Source of the DNA: an uncultured Eggerthellaceae bacterium
Lineage (GTDB): Bacteria > Actinomycetota > Coriobacteriia > Coriobacteriales > Eggerthellaceae
Reading direction: 5' to 3'
DNA: 64,000 bases
Assembly: GCA_958454405.1 (NCBI GenBank)
Contig: CAUEBO010000008.1
Coordinates: 4,433 to 68,432, forward strand
How positions within the stretch are numbered: position 1 is the stretch's first letter; every line of letters starts with the position of its first letter. The notes under the pieces are model-generated. The model had not been told where the DNA came from. It did no database searches and saw only the letters and a list, made by a program, of their open reading frames with translations. A program made the translations under genes and the position numbers. This document shows, piece after piece, positions 17,240 to 25,878 of the stretch.

Positions 17240-18019
17240 CTACAGGAACAGCTCCGGCTCTTTGCGGCTCATGAAGTTCCCTTCGAGCATGGCGACCACC
17301 TTGTTGGTCATCTCGCTGTCGAAAAACTTGGCGTCCTGGGGGCACCGCTTCACGCAGGCGTTGCAGCGCAGGCAACCGGCTTCCACGCGCGCGGGCTCGT
17401 CGGGATCGATGATCCCCATCGGGCAATGGGCGGCGCAGATGCCGCACGACGTGCAGGCGTCGGTGGTCTGCGGCCGGATGTCGGCAGGCGCGGGCCGGTC
17501 TTTGTAGGGACGGTTCCCCTTGATGGACAAAGCGTCGTGCGCGCCTGCCAACAGGGCCTTCGCTGCGTCCTCGCCGAAGCGCGCGGCAATGGCCAGGTCG
17601 TTCGCGTCCGGGCGGCCCGTCGCCACGCGCGGGGTCATGGAATGCTCTCCGATGAAGGCGCCCGCCGCCACCACGTCGAAGCCGCGGCCAGCCAGGAGGT
17701 CCGCCGCTTCCAACAGGGCGTCGTCGTAGTCCCGATTGCCGTACAGGCCCACGACGACGGCCGGAGTCCCGTCGCCCGAGAAGCGCGCGATCTTGTCGAG
17801 CAAAAGCTCCGGCACGCGGCCGGCGTACACGGGGAAGCCGAACACGAGCACGTCGTGCTTGGCGCAGACGACGTCGGCGGGGTGCTGTCCCGACGGCGTG
17901 AAGTCGATGGTGCGCACGTCCGCGCCGAGTTCCTGCGCCATCGTGCGGGCGATTTCGGTTGCGACGGTGCGCGTGGTGCCCGTCGGGCTGAAGTAAACGG
18001 CGTACAGGTTCGAGCGCAT
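17240..18019 (-). CDS. flavodoxin-ferredoxin fusion (EFR1-type electron-transfer protein)
   Basis: A 259-residue soluble protein. A flavodoxin-like domain (1-165) opens with YFSPTGTTRTVA, a phosphate-binding loop for FMN, and has VFGFPVYAGRVPE in the second FMN loop. The C-terminal 80 residues carry two [4Fe-4S] motifs, CTSCGICAAHCP and CLRCNACVKRCP. The family is known as EFR1 ferrodoxin; such fusions move low-potential electrons in anaerobes. The ATG at 18019 is preceded by GAAGGGGGC. It lies alone, divergent from the DNA glycosylase gene across a 339-base spacer. The physiological partner is unknown. Confidence 0.88.
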   Translation of the reverse strand: MRSNLYAVYFSPTGTTRTVATEIARTMAQELGADVRTIDFTPSGQHPADVVCAKHDVLVFGFPVYAGRVPELLLDKIARFSGDGTPAVVVGLYGNRDYDDALLEAADLLAGRGFDVVAAGAFIGEHSMTPRVATGRPDANDLAIAARFGEDAAKALLAGAHDALSIKGNRPYKDRPAPADIRPQTTDACTSCGICAAHCPMGIIDPDEPARVEAGCLRCNACVKRCPQDAKFFDSEMTNKVVAMLEGNFMSRKEPELFL

Positions 18020-18100
18020 GCGGCCCCCTTCGATTGTGCGGTTATCCCGATGATAGCCTTCTGGCCGATCGCATGCATCCCTCGATCGACGTGCCGGGAC

Positions 18101-18159
18101 GCATCTTCGCCTCAAAAACACGCCACACGTGCCGGGGCCTGTTTTTGAGGCGAAGATGC
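18101..18159. repeat. 19-base perfect inverted repeat
   Basis: GCATCTTCGCCTCAAAAAC at 18101-18119 is repeated as its reverse complement at 18141-18159, with a 21-base loop. It lies in the divergent spacer 18020-18358. It might be a small mobile hairpin element or a bidirectional transcription barrier. Confidence 0.85.
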
Positions 18160-18204
18160 CCGTGTTCTTCCTCGTTCCGCTGCCGCGTTTCGCCCCGCAT
18201 CGCC

Positions 18205-18236
18205 GCGCCGGAGAGACGTCGCGCCGGAGAGACGTC
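18205..18236. repeat. 16-base tandem duplication
   Basis: GCGCCGGAGAGACGTC occurs twice head to tail (18205-18220 and 18221-18236) in the divergent spacer, 45 bases after the inverted repeat. Confidence 0.9.
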
Positions 18237-18324
18237 GCTGTTGTGCCATGGTGCCGGCGGGCGGTGCGCCATGCGGCGCAGCTCCGGCCCCGCAGCTTCG
18301 TCTGGCGCCGGGGGCGTCCTCCGC

Positions 18325-18330
18325 TATACT
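18325..18330 (+). promoter_or_regulatory. -10 element of the DNA glycosylase gene
   Basis: TATACT, 28 bases before the ATG at 18359. GAAAGGGGAC lies between and serves as ribosome-binding site. Confidence 0.45.
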
Positions 18331-18358
18331 GAGCGAAGGCGACGAAAGGGGACAGGCC

Positions 18359-19033
18359 ATGGTGCAGGAACCGCGCTGCTTTGCATACGGCGACGAAGAG
18401 GTGGCCTATCTCAAGGCGCGCGACCCGAAATTGGGCGCGGCCATCGACGCCATCGGCCCGGTGCATCGGGAGGTGCACCCCGACCTGTTCGCGGCGCTCG
18501 TGAACTGCATCGTGGGTCAACAGATATCCACCAAGGCGCAGACGACCATCTGGGACCGCATCATCGCCGCGTTCGGCGACGTCACGCCTGAGGCGATCGC
18601 GGCCTGTCCCGATGACGAGCTGCAGCGCTTCGGCATCTCGTTTCGCAAAACGTCCTATATCAAAGGGGCGGCTGAGCAGATGCTGTCCGGCGCCCTCGAT
18701 CTGGACGGCCTGGCCGAGCTTCCCGACGACGAGGTGTGTCGCCGGCTCTCGGGCCTGCCCGGCATCGGCGTGTGGACGGCCGAGATGCTGATGATCTTCT
18801 CGATGGAGCGCCCCGACATCATGAGCTTCGGAGACCTTGCCATCCACCGAGGGCTGCGCATGCTGCACCACCATCGCCGCATCACGCCCGAGCTGTTCGC
18901 GAAGTACCGCCGCCGCTATTCTCCATACGGCACGGTGGCCAGCTTGTACTTGTGGGCCATCGCCGGTGGCGCCGTGCCCGGCATGCGCGACTACGCCCCC
19001 AAGCCGAAGAAGCCTGCGACCAGGCGTGCGTAG
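18359..19033 (+). CDS. DNA-3-methyladenine glycosylase (AlkA-type, HhH-GPD)
   Basis: A 224-residue base-excision repair enzyme. The core has FAALVNCIVGQQISTKAQ (about 45-62), the helix-hairpin-helix LSGLPGIGVWTAEML (about 130-144) and the GPD-like loop SFGDLAIHRGL, whose Asp is the expected catalytic residue. The lack of the N-terminal AlkA domain matches the shorter enzymes of Gram-positives. It should remove alkylated purines such as 3-methyladenine. The ATG at 18359 has AAAGGGGAC upstream. It is a single gene. Confidence 0.9.
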   Translation: MVQEPRCFAYGDEEVAYLKARDPKLGAAIDAIGPVHREVHPDLFAALVNCIVGQQISTKAQTTIWDRIIAAFGDVTPEAIAACPDDELQRFGISFRKTSYIKGAAEQMLSGALDLDGLAELPDDEVCRRLSGLPGIGVWTAEMLMIFSMERPDIMSFGDLAIHRGLRMLHHHRRITPELFAKYRRRYSPYGTVASLYLWAIAGGAVPGMRDYAPKPKKPATRRA

Positions 19034-19275
19034 CCGCTGCGCGGAAGGATGCTTGAGCGGGCGCTGGACAAGGGGAGGCCAGGTGGTTTCGCGCTCGCAG
19101 GCGCACGAACGGTGCACGGATTTGCGGGCGTTCCCGGCGATCTGATCAAGGCGATGGAGCAGCAGGGCGAGAGCCTTCCATGACTCGAGCTCTTCGGATT
19201 TTCGGTACGCCACAAAGTGCGCGGTGCTTCGCTTCGCCGCATCCTGTCGGGCAGCATCTCCGAGGGGTGTTTGCC

Positions 19276-19389
19276 ATGGACGCTTGGACGATCATCGCGA
19301 TTTGCGCGTTGCCGACCGTGATGGCCGCCATCGCTGACTTGGCGAAGAAGGCTGATCCTTGGGAAGAACCCGGCCCACACCGCAGATGA
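19276..19389 (+). CDS. possible 37-residue membrane peptide
   Basis: MDAWTIIAICALPTVMAAIA opens a 37-residue frame with a single hydrophobic helix and a polar tail (ADLAKKADPWEEPGPHRR). GAGGGGTGT sits seven bases upstream. The helix is less biased than a chance GC-rich frame, which supports a real gene, but there is no other evidence. Its stop codon falls inside the left arm of the inverted-repeat element at 19386. Confidence 0.4.
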   Translation: MDAWTIIAICALPTVMAAIADLAKKADPWEEPGPHRR

Positions 19390-19530
19390 CCGAAAACACA
19401 GTCGAATGTGCAGTCGCCGAGCGCGAAACCGGGCACGCGAGTTCCGCGACCAGGCGCTTTGCTCGATCGAGGCGCGCGAAGGGCGCGAATCGGCCCCGCA
19501 GACTGCACATTCGACCGCGTTTTCGGTCAT
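19386..19530. repeat. inverted-repeat-bounded element, 145 bases
   Basis: Arms of 30 bases at 19386-19415 and 19501-19530 are reverse complements with two mismatches (28 of 30). Each arm has ATGACCGAAAAC at its outer end. The 85 bases between hold no gene. No clear target duplication was seen. This looks like a miniature inverted-repeat element; a second copy was not found in this window. Confidence 0.8.
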
Positions 19531-19708
19531 TTCCGATTTAGCCCGGAGCCGGCCGGTCTTTGGAAGAATTTGCGTCGCCCGTGGAAAGCGGCCGCGCGTC
19601 TCGTCCTGCAACTCGCAGGTCCATGTCGTATCTCTTGCGATTGAGCTCAAGGCACACGTTTTGGCCTGTAACCCTATAACGCCTATAGCCCGAGAACGGC
19701 GGGAGCCT

Positions 19709-19749
19709 GGAACGAAACAGGCCATCAAGCTGAAGCGCTTGATGGCCTG
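19709..19749 (-). terminator. terminator of tRNA-Val
   Basis: CAGGCCATCAAGC (19718-19730) pairs perfectly with GCTTGATGGCCTG (19737-19749) across a six-base loop. Reading on the minus strand, the stem is followed by TTTCGTT. It begins 11 bases after the tRNA 3' end. Confidence 0.75.
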
Positions 19750-19759
19750 CAAGAACGTC

Positions 19760-19834
19760 TGGTGGCCGGTACAGGATTTGAACCTGTGACCTTGTCCTTG
19801 TAAGGGACCTGCGCTCCCGCTGCGCCAACCGGCC
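19760..19834 (-). tRNA. tRNA-Val (anticodon TAC)
   Basis: The minus strand gives a 75-base cloverleaf with encoded CCA. The acceptor GGCCGGT pairs with ACCGGCC. The anticodon loop CTTACAA presents TAC. The T-arm is CAGGTTCAAATCCTG. The anticodon stem has one outer mismatch (G-A), otherwise regular. Confidence 0.95.
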
Positions 19835-20150
19835 TTGCGTGCTCGCGCCTTGCGGCGGTGCTTCATTCTCCCATAGAACGCGCCTGCGCGCAACGAGCCT
19901 TCGCGGGAAGCGCGCAGGCTCCCGCGCCCCCGGCGCGCTTCGAGGCGAGCCTGCGCGCGCTGGATCCGCGCTGGGTTTTCGACGCAAACGGGGCGCTTTC
20001 GCGCTTGAACGACGCAGGCGATGCGTCGCATCGGCGCATCGCTGTGGCTTGGAGGGCGCTGGAGCGCGGTGGGTCCCCGCCGAGAAACGCGCCATGAACC
20101 GGCTGGACGGGCCGGTCATACTTGGATCGAGGCGAGGAGGGATCAAGCGG

Positions 20151-20903
20151 ATGGGACGGAACAGGACAGTGGTTGCGGGCATCGTGTGCGGCGTGGCGTG
20201 TGCGGCGTGCGTGTTCGCTTACACGCAGGGAGTGCAGGGCGAGGCGGAGGCCGCCCGGGCCGAGGCGCTTGAACGCTACGGCGGCGAGCAGCTGGAGGTG
20301 TGCGTGGCCAAGCGCGACATCGCGGCGGGCGAGACGGTGGACGCCGCGTCGATCGAGACGCGCCTGTGGGTGGCCGACCTGCTTCCGGCCGATGCCGTCC
20401 GATCGATCGACGATGCCGTGGGCAAGAAGGCGTCGTCGGCGATCGTGGCGGGCGAGGTGCTGTCGGAGCGGAGATTCGGCGACGCGGACGACGAGCTCGA
20501 CGTGCCCGAGGGGCTGACAGCTGTGAGCGTGCCCGCGAAGGACGTGCAGGCCGTTGGCGGGGCCGTCGTGGCAGGCTCCCGGGTGGACATGTACGCCACG
20601 GGCGGAACGTCCACCGACGTCATCGCGCGCAGCGTGCTGGTGCTGGCGACGAGCGCCGGCGGGTCGTCGTCGGATACGGGCGTGACGTGGATCACCGTCG
20701 CGGTTGCGGCCGAATCGGTGCAGGAGATCGTCGCGGCGGCCCAGAAGACGGAGCTGTACTTCACGTTGCCGGGCGACGGGCCGGCCGAGAGCGTGGGAGG
20801 ATCGGGCCCATCGGGCGGCGGGAGCGCCGGCGCAGAAAGGGACGCGTCCGGCGAGCATCGAGCGGATTCGTCCGAAGAGCAGGAGAAAGGCGGAATGCTA
20901 TGA
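20151..20903 (+). CDS. cpaB: Flp pilus assembly protein CpaB/RcpC
   Basis: A 250-residue protein with an N-terminal membrane helix (about residues 6-24), then a SAF domain starting VCVAKRDIAAGETVDAAS, and a second beta-rich domain (ITVAVAAESVQEIVAAAQ). The C-terminal 35 residues are a Gly/Ser/Glu-rich tail. CpaB homologues sit on the outer face of the membrane in Tad pilus machines. GGCGAGGAGGGATCAAGCGG precedes the ATG. It is the first gene of the Tad operon; the next gene overlaps it by four bases (ATGA). Confidence 0.88.
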   Translation: MGRNRTVVAGIVCGVACAACVFAYTQGVQGEAEAARAEALERYGGEQLEVCVAKRDIAAGETVDAASIETRLWVADLLPADAVRSIDDAVGKKASSAIVAGEVLSERRFGDADDELDVPEGLTAVSVPAKDVQAVGGAVVAGSRVDMYATGGTSTDVIARSVLVLATSAGGSSSDTGVTWITVAVAAESVQEIVAAAQKTELYFTLPGDGPAESVGGSGPSGGGSAGAERDASGEHRADSSEEQEKGGML

Positions 20904-22240
20904 CGGCCCTTGTCGCATTGTGCGCCGACGTGGCGTGCTTGCAGCATCCTGAAACGCTGGGGCTTGCAGGCGAGAATCTGGCATCGCAGGAATGGCTGCG
21001 GCTGTTCGCGTCGGCCGCCGAGGCTCGCAGGTTTTTGCGCGACGACCGTTCGGTGGGGGAAGTGTGGGTCGCCTCATGCGACGACGTCGCGCCCATCAAC
21101 TTGGCAGCGACGCTCAAACGCGACCGCTCGGACCGGTGCGTGTGCCTTGTGGCGTTCGAGGGGACGGGTTCGCTGAAAAGCCGCGCGTCCGCCGCCGGGA
21201 TCGACGCTTCGTTCACGCGCCAGGCGTTTCTCGATCGCTACGCGCAGTGCAAGCGCCGTGCTCTCGATGCGGCCCGCTCGAAGGACGCGGCCGCGCGCGA
21301 GCAAGCGCTTGCGAGCCTCGAACCGGCCGCGCCGCGCACGGCTCCTGGCGAAAAGGGACCGGCCTCCGCAGCCCAGCCCGTCCCGGATCGAAGGTGGGCG
21401 CAGGACGATATTCCGGCCCGGAAGCGCGCAGGGTTCCTCTTGCCCGTCGTCAGCGGCAGCGGCGGGGCGGGCAAGAGCACGGTGGCGGCGCTCAGCGCGC
21501 TGCTGGCGCAACGGCTCGGGTATCGCACGCTGCTGTTCGATTTCGACCTGCAGTTCGGCGATATGCCCGAGCTGCTGGGCGTGGAGGGCGCGCTCGCCGT
21601 CGACGAGGTGCTTGCGGCGCCTGCGCGCATCGAGCGGCTCGTCCCCGAAGGGGGCCTGCCGGCGCTGTTGGCCGCGCCGAAGCGGCTGGAGCAGTCCGAG
21701 GCCGTGATCGAGCGCGCGCCTGCGCTGCTCGACGCGCTTCTGGCGCGCTTCGACGTGGTGGTCTGCAACACCGGCGCGGCGTGGGCCGAGCAGCATGCGG
21801 TGCTGCTCGAGCGCAGCTCGAAGGCGCTCTTCCTCATCGACCAGCGAGCATCGTCTTTGCGGGCGTGTCGGCACGCGCTCGACCTGTGCGCCCGGTGCGG
21901 CATCGCCACCGGCCCGTTTTCGTTCGCGGTGAACCGCTGCGCGAAGAACGCCCTGTTCACGTCCATCGACGTGTCGTGTGCGCTGCACGGCGCGCCGGTC
22001 GTCGAATTGTCTGAAGGAGGACGCGACGTGGAGGAGCTGCTGGGCATGGGCTCGCCCATGGAACTGCTTTCGTCGCGCAACGCGCTGTGCGAGAGCGTCG
22101 AGGACGTGCTGCGGGCCGTGCTGCCGGGCGTCGCCGAATCGGCGGAATCGCCCTGCGGGGTTCCCTCCCGCAGGGCGGGCCTTCGCCTGCGCAGGGAGAA
22201 GCGCCCGCGCAGGCGCGGAAGGGAGGCGGCATGTCTTTGA
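20900..22240 (+). CDS. tadZ: Tad pilus localisation ATPase TadZ/CpaE
   Basis: A 446-residue MinD/ParA-like protein. The first 110 residues form a response-regulator-like domain without recognisable phosphorylation logic. A linker rich in Ala and Pro follows. The ATPase domain starts near 180 with the deviant Walker A SGSGGAGKSTVAAL, then LLFDFDLQFGDMPELLG as switch region. TadZ marks the cell pole or site where the pilus is built. The C-terminal tail is very basic (RRAGLRLRREKRPRRRGRE). The start overlaps cpaB, and its end overlaps tadA by ten bases. Confidence 0.88.
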   Translation: MTALVALCADVACLQHPETLGLAGENLASQEWLRLFASAAEARRFLRDDRSVGEVWVASCDDVAPINLAATLKRDRSDRCVCLVAFEGTGSLKSRASAAGIDASFTRQAFLDRYAQCKRRALDAARSKDAAAREQALASLEPAAPRTAPGEKGPASAAQPVPDRRWAQDDIPARKRAGFLLPVVSGSGGAGKSTVAALSALLAQRLGYRTLLFDFDLQFGDMPELLGVEGALAVDEVLAAPARIERLVPEGGLPALLAAPKRLEQSEAVIERAPALLDALLARFDVVVCNTGAAWAEQHAVLLERSSKALFLIDQRASSLRACRHALDLCARCGIATGPFSFAVNRCAKNALFTSIDVSCALHGAPVVELSEGGRDVEELLGMGSPMELLSSRNALCESVEDVLRAVLPGVAESAESPCGVPSRRAGLRLRREKRPRRRGREAACL

Positions 22241-23553
22241 TGGAGCGCGCCGCCCGGACGAGCGCCGCCGCCCGGGACGTTCCCTGCCGGGGCCGCGGCG
22301 ATCTGGAGGCGCTCAAAGCCCAAGTGCACGCCCTGGTTCCGGTCGACGACATCGCGATCATGATGCGAGAAAGCCCCGAGCGGGCGCGCAACGAGCTGAG
22401 GAGCGCCTGCAGGCGCTCGTTCGAAGACCCCGTCTGGGCTGCGCTTTCGGATGATCGGCGACGCGGGCTCGTGGAGGAGCTGCTGGACGCGACGTTCGGT
22501 TTCGGCCCGCTCGAGGCCCTGCTGGCCGATGGGTCGGTGACCGAGATCATGGTCAACGGGCCGCGCGACGTCTACTTCGAACGCGACGGGCGGCTGCATC
22601 GCAGCGAGCAATCGTTTTCTGACGAAGGCCAGGTGAGAGCCCTTATCGATCGAGTGCTGGGCCCCTTGGGCCGCCGCATTGACGAGTCATCGCCGCTGGT
22701 GAACGCGCGCCTGCCCGAAGGTCATCGCATGCACGCGGTCATCCCGCCGCTTGCGCTCGACGGCCCCGTGATGACCATCCGCAAGTTCGCGCGGAAGGTC
22801 ATGACGCTCGACGACATGAAGGCGGCGGGATCGCTCGACGAGGCCATGCTCGTGTTCCTGACGTGGGCGGTGCGGGCGCGCAAATCCATAGCCGTGTCGG
22901 GAGGCACGGGAAGCGGAAAGACGACCCTGCTCAACGCGTTGTCCTGCGTGCTTCCGGAAGGAGAGCGCATCATCACCATCGAGGATTCCGCCGAGCTGCG
23001 CTTCCTCGAGCACGCCCATGTCGTGCGCCTGGAGGCGCGGCCGCGCAACGCGGAAGGCACGGGCGAAGTGAGCATCAGGGATCTGGTCGCGAACGCGCTG
23101 CGCATGCGGCCCGATCGCATCGTCGTCGGCGAATGCCGGGGGCCCGAGGCGCTCGACATGCTGCAGGCCATGAACACGGGGCACGACGGATCGCTGACGA
23201 CGCTCCATGCGAACTCGCCCGCCGATGCCGTCGCGCGCCTCGCGACGATGGTGCGCTATGCGGTCGACCTGCCCGTCGACGTCATCGAAGCGAACGTGGC
23301 GAGCTCCTTCGACGTGGTGGTGCAGACGGCGCGCGCCCTCGACGGGTCCCGGTTCGTGTCCGAGGTGGCGGAGTTCTCCTTCGATGAGGGCCGGCGCCGC
23401 TGCGTTGCCACGTCGTTGTTCAAGCGGTCGGTGTCGGAGCGGCGGGGCACGTGGTCGGCGGCGCCCTCATGGCTCGACGACCTGGCCGAGCTGGGCGTTG
23501 CGAGCGAAGGGGAGGTGGGACGGTGGAAGCGCATGTCGTTCTTGGCGGCGTAG
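22231..23553 (+). CDS. tadA: Tad pilus secretion ATPase TadA/CpaF
   Basis: A 440-residue hexameric motor ATPase of the type II/IV secretion family. Visible motifs are TEIMVNGPRDVYFER in the N-terminal domain, Walker A SGGTGSGKTTLLNAL (about 225-239), an Asp box ITIEDSAELRF, Walker B LRMRPDRIVVGECRG and a His box TGHDGSLTTLHANS. It powers polymerisation (and probably retraction) of Flp pilin. GGGAGGCGGC precedes the ATG at 22231; the frame runs upstream inside tadZ but that part is noise. Confidence 0.95.
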   Translation: MSLMERAARTSAAARDVPCRGRGDLEALKAQVHALVPVDDIAIMMRESPERARNELRSACRRSFEDPVWAALSDDRRRGLVEELLDATFGFGPLEALLADGSVTEIMVNGPRDVYFERDGRLHRSEQSFSDEGQVRALIDRVLGPLGRRIDESSPLVNARLPEGHRMHAVIPPLALDGPVMTIRKFARKVMTLDDMKAAGSLDEAMLVFLTWAVRARKSIAVSGGTGSGKTTLLNALSCVLPEGERIITIEDSAELRFLEHAHVVRLEARPRNAEGTGEVSIRDLVANALRMRPDRIVVGECRGPEALDMLQAMNTGHDGSLTTLHANSPADAVARLATMVRYAVDLPVDVIEANVASSFDVVVQTARALDGSRFVSEVAEFSFDEGRRRCVATSLFKRSVSERRGTWSAAPSWLDDLAELGVASEGEVGRWKRMSFLAA

Positions 23554-24485
23554 GGGCGGTCGCGGCGTTCTGCTGCGGCGCGTCGTTCGCGTCCGCGGTC
23601 GGCTCGGGCGCGAGGCGCAGGGACGCGGCTGCCCGCGCGGTCGGCTCCTCGAGCCGGTCGGCTTGGCGGCTCCGCCGTGGCGTGAGGTGGGCGAAGCCGC
23701 TGGCCCGCTCCCTCCTGCGCATCCGCCCGGTGGCGGCGCTGGCCGAAGAGGCCGCGTGGGCTGTCGGTTCGCGCGGCGGCGCGACCACGGCGGAAGCCCT
23801 GCTGTCCGTCGCCATCGCTGCGCTTGCGATCGTCGTGCCGCTCTCGTCGCTCGCTGCGTCTTCGGCTGTCTGCGGCCTTGCGGTCGGCGGCTGTGCGTGC
23901 GCGTGCGCCGCGGCATGGCTCAGGACGCTGCGGGACCGGCGCCGCGAGGCCTTGGGCGAAGCCGTTCCCGACGCCCTGCGGTCGATGGGCGTCTGCTTCC
24001 AATCGGGCTTGTCGCTGCTCCAGACGTTCCAGCAGGTCGCAGTCGAATCCAAGGGGCCGCTTTCGTCGCTGTTCGAGCAGGCGTTCCATCGTCTTGAGGT
24101 TGGCCAGAGCACCGACCAGGCGCTTTCCGTCCTGCGCGGGCCGGCGTCCGTCCCGGAGCTGGCGTTCGTGGCGGTGGCCCTCGACGTGCAGCACCAGGCG
24201 GGCGGCAGCATGAAACGGGTGCTGGACGCTGCGCGCGACAGCGTGGAGAGCCAGATGGAGTTGCGCCGCTCGCTTCGCGTGCAGACGGCGCAGGCGAAGC
24301 TTTCCGCCCGGGTCGTAAGCGTCATGCCGTTCGTGCTCATGGCCTTGTTCTCGCTGGTGAGCAATGAATTTCTGACTCCGTTCTTCGAGAGTCCCCTGGG
24401 GCTTGCCGTTCTGGGGGCCGCGCTGGGCATGCAGGCGGCCGGCATCGCGGTCGTGCGCCGCATGTTGAAGGTGGAGGTGGGCTGA
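23523..24485 (+). CDS. tadB: Tad pilus inner-membrane platform protein TadB
   Basis: A 320-residue protein with an N-terminal helix, two helices near residues 90-130 and a T2SSF domain (DALRSMGVCFQSGLSLLQTF) with a C-terminal helix pair. TadB and TadC form the platform for the TadA motor. I take the GTG at 23523, which overlaps tadA by 31 bases and has GGAGGTGGGAC just before it; no ATG fits this position. The stop TGA shares its last base with the ATG of tadC. Confidence 0.88.
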   Translation: MEAHVVLGGVGAVAAFCCGASFASAVGSGARRRDAAARAVGSSSRSAWRLRRGVRWAKPLARSLLRIRPVAALAEEAAWAVGSRGGATTAEALLSVAIAALAIVVPLSSLAASSAVCGLAVGGCACACAAAWLRTLRDRRREALGEAVPDALRSMGVCFQSGLSLLQTFQQVAVESKGPLSSLFEQAFHRLEVGQSTDQALSVLRGPASVPELAFVAVALDVQHQAGGSMKRVLDAARDSVESQMELRRSLRVQTAQAKLSARVVSVMPFVLMALFSLVSNEFLTPFFESPLGLAVLGAALGMQAAGIAVVRRMLKVEVG

Positions 24486-25426
24486 TGGCCGTGTTTCCGG
24501 AGGCGCAGGCGCTTGCAGCGGCGTCCATGGCTGCGGCCGGCGTCGGCGGCCTGTGCCTGGGGACGGCATGGGCGCGCGCCCGAGCCGCCGCCGGGCGGAG
24601 GCGCCGCATGCGTCGACGGCTTGGGCCGGCGCGCGACGGCGGGCGGGAGGATATGGCCGGGCGCATCGCATCCTATGCGGCGCGCATCACCCGGCAGCTG
24701 GAGTTCGGGACCGCTGCGCCCCTGTTGCGGCGGGTCCGGCCGGCGCGTTGCGGGCGATGGCTTTCGGCCCATGCCCGGAAAGCTGGCATCGAGGGGACGG
24801 TGTCGCCTGCGGGATTCTTCGAGGCGGCGCTGCGCTTGGCCGTGGGAGCTTCTGTCGCAGGGGCCCTTGTGGGCGCCGTGTTCTCCGCAGAGCTGTCCGC
24901 GATCGGCGCGGCGGCCGGAGCGCTCGGGGGAGCTTCCGCCGTGCCGCGGGCCATCGAGCGGATCGAACGGGAGCGCGCGTCGGGGCTCGAGCGCGATCTT
25001 CCGGAAATGCTCGAGGTCGTGGCGCTCGGCTTGCGCAGCGGGCTCTCGTTCGATCGGAGCTTCGGGCTGTACGGCGCGCATTTCGATTCGGAGTTCGCCG
25101 GGGCCTGCGCGCAGGCGCTGCGGGCGTGGTCGAGCGGCCTGGCCACGCGGGAGGAATCGCTGCGTGACCTCGCGTCGTCGTACGATTCCGCGTTGTTCGC
25201 GCGGGTGGTCGAGGGCGCCGTGCGCGCGCTGCGTTTCGGCTCGTCGCTGGCCGAGGGCTTCGAGTCGGCCGCCGTCGAGGCGCGGGCCGTGCACCGGGCC
25301 CATGTGGAGGAGCGGGTGGCGAAGGCGCCGGTGAAGATGATGGTGCCCACGGGCGCGCTCATCCTGCCGGCCATGCTGCTGCTGGTGCTGGGTCCGGTGC
25401 TGCTTGAGTTGATGGAAGGGTTCTGA
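24485..25426 (+). CDS. tadC: Tad pilus inner-membrane platform protein TadC
   Basis: A 313-residue T2SSF-family protein. Helices lie near residues 5-25 and 120-155, and a C-terminal pair is at about 285-310. The domain core has ERDLPEMLEVVALGLRSGLS, the phrase typical of TadC, followed by FDRSFGLYG. It pairs with TadB in the cytoplasmic membrane. The start codon overlaps the tadB stop by one base. The flp gene follows after 18 bases. Confidence 0.9.
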   Translation: MAVFPEAQALAAASMAAAGVGGLCLGTAWARARAAAGRRRRMRRRLGPARDGGREDMAGRIASYAARITRQLEFGTAAPLLRRVRPARCGRWLSAHARKAGIEGTVSPAGFFEAALRLAVGASVAGALVGAVFSAELSAIGAAAGALGGASAVPRAIERIERERASGLERDLPEMLEVVALGLRSGLSFDRSFGLYGAHFDSEFAGACAQALRAWSSGLATREESLRDLASSYDSALFARVVEGAVRALRFGSSLAEGFESAAVEARAVHRAHVEERVAKAPVKMMVPTGALILPAMLLLVLGPVLLELMEGF

Positions 25427-25444
25427 TCATGAGGAGGATCGATT

Positions 25445-25645
25445 ATGAAAACGTATCGAACATGGCTCGCCCGGGCGACGTGCCGGGCTCTGAGGTTGCT
25501 GCGGCGCCAAGACGGCCAGGGAACGACGGAGTACGCCATCCTCGTGGGCGTGCTCGTGGTGATAGCCATCTTGGCCATCACGGTGTTCCGACCCAAGCTG
25601 CAGGAGCTGTGGAACGCCATCGCGGAAGGGATCAGCGGGCTCTGA
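25445..25645 (+). CDS. flp: Flp-type major pilin
   Basis: A 66-residue prepilin. A basic leader (MKTYRTWLARATCRALRLLRRQDG) ends in a G/QGTTEYAILVG cleavage region with Glu5 of the mature pilin (here in TTEYA), followed by a hydrophobic helix VLVVIAILAITVF. That is the Flp consensus. The prepilin peptidase at 30793 should cleave it. ATGAGGAGGATCGATT is a strong ribosome-binding site. It is the likely fibre subunit of the whole locus. Confidence 0.95.
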   Translation: MKTYRTWLARATCRALRLLRRQDGQGTTEYAILVGVLVVIAILAITVFRPKLQELWNAIAEGISGL

Positions 25646-25857
25646 CGGCGCCCGGGCGGGCGGCTCGCAGCGAGTGCGGGCAGTCGACGGTGGAGTTCGC
25701 GCTCGTCACGGCAGCGCTGCTGGTGGTCGTCGCAGTGAGCGCGCTGTTGTGGAGGGGTTTGGAGAGCGGCCTGTTCGTGGAGCATGCGCTCTCGTCGGCC
25801 TCGCACCATGTGGGGCTGGCGTCTCCAGGGTCGATCGCCGACGTGTTTCTGTACTGA
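25609..25857 (+). CDS. small TadE-like pseudopilin
   Basis: About 70-82 residues with CGQSTVEFALVTAALLVVVA, the TadE-type cleavage and helix motif, and a short C-terminal part ending SIADVFLY. The start is uncertain: GTG at 25609 overlaps flp by 37 bases and has GGAG two bases upstream, while a CTG at 25642 overlaps the flp stop. No ATG is available near. The frame has a clear pilin helix, so it is very likely expressed. It would be a minor pseudopilin. Confidence 0.7.
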   Translation: MERHRGRDQRALTAPGRAARSECGQSTVEFALVTAALLVVVAVSALLWRGLESGLFVEHALSSASHHVGLASPGSIADVFLY

Positions 25858-25878
25858 CGGTTGCGGGAGGGGGAGGCC

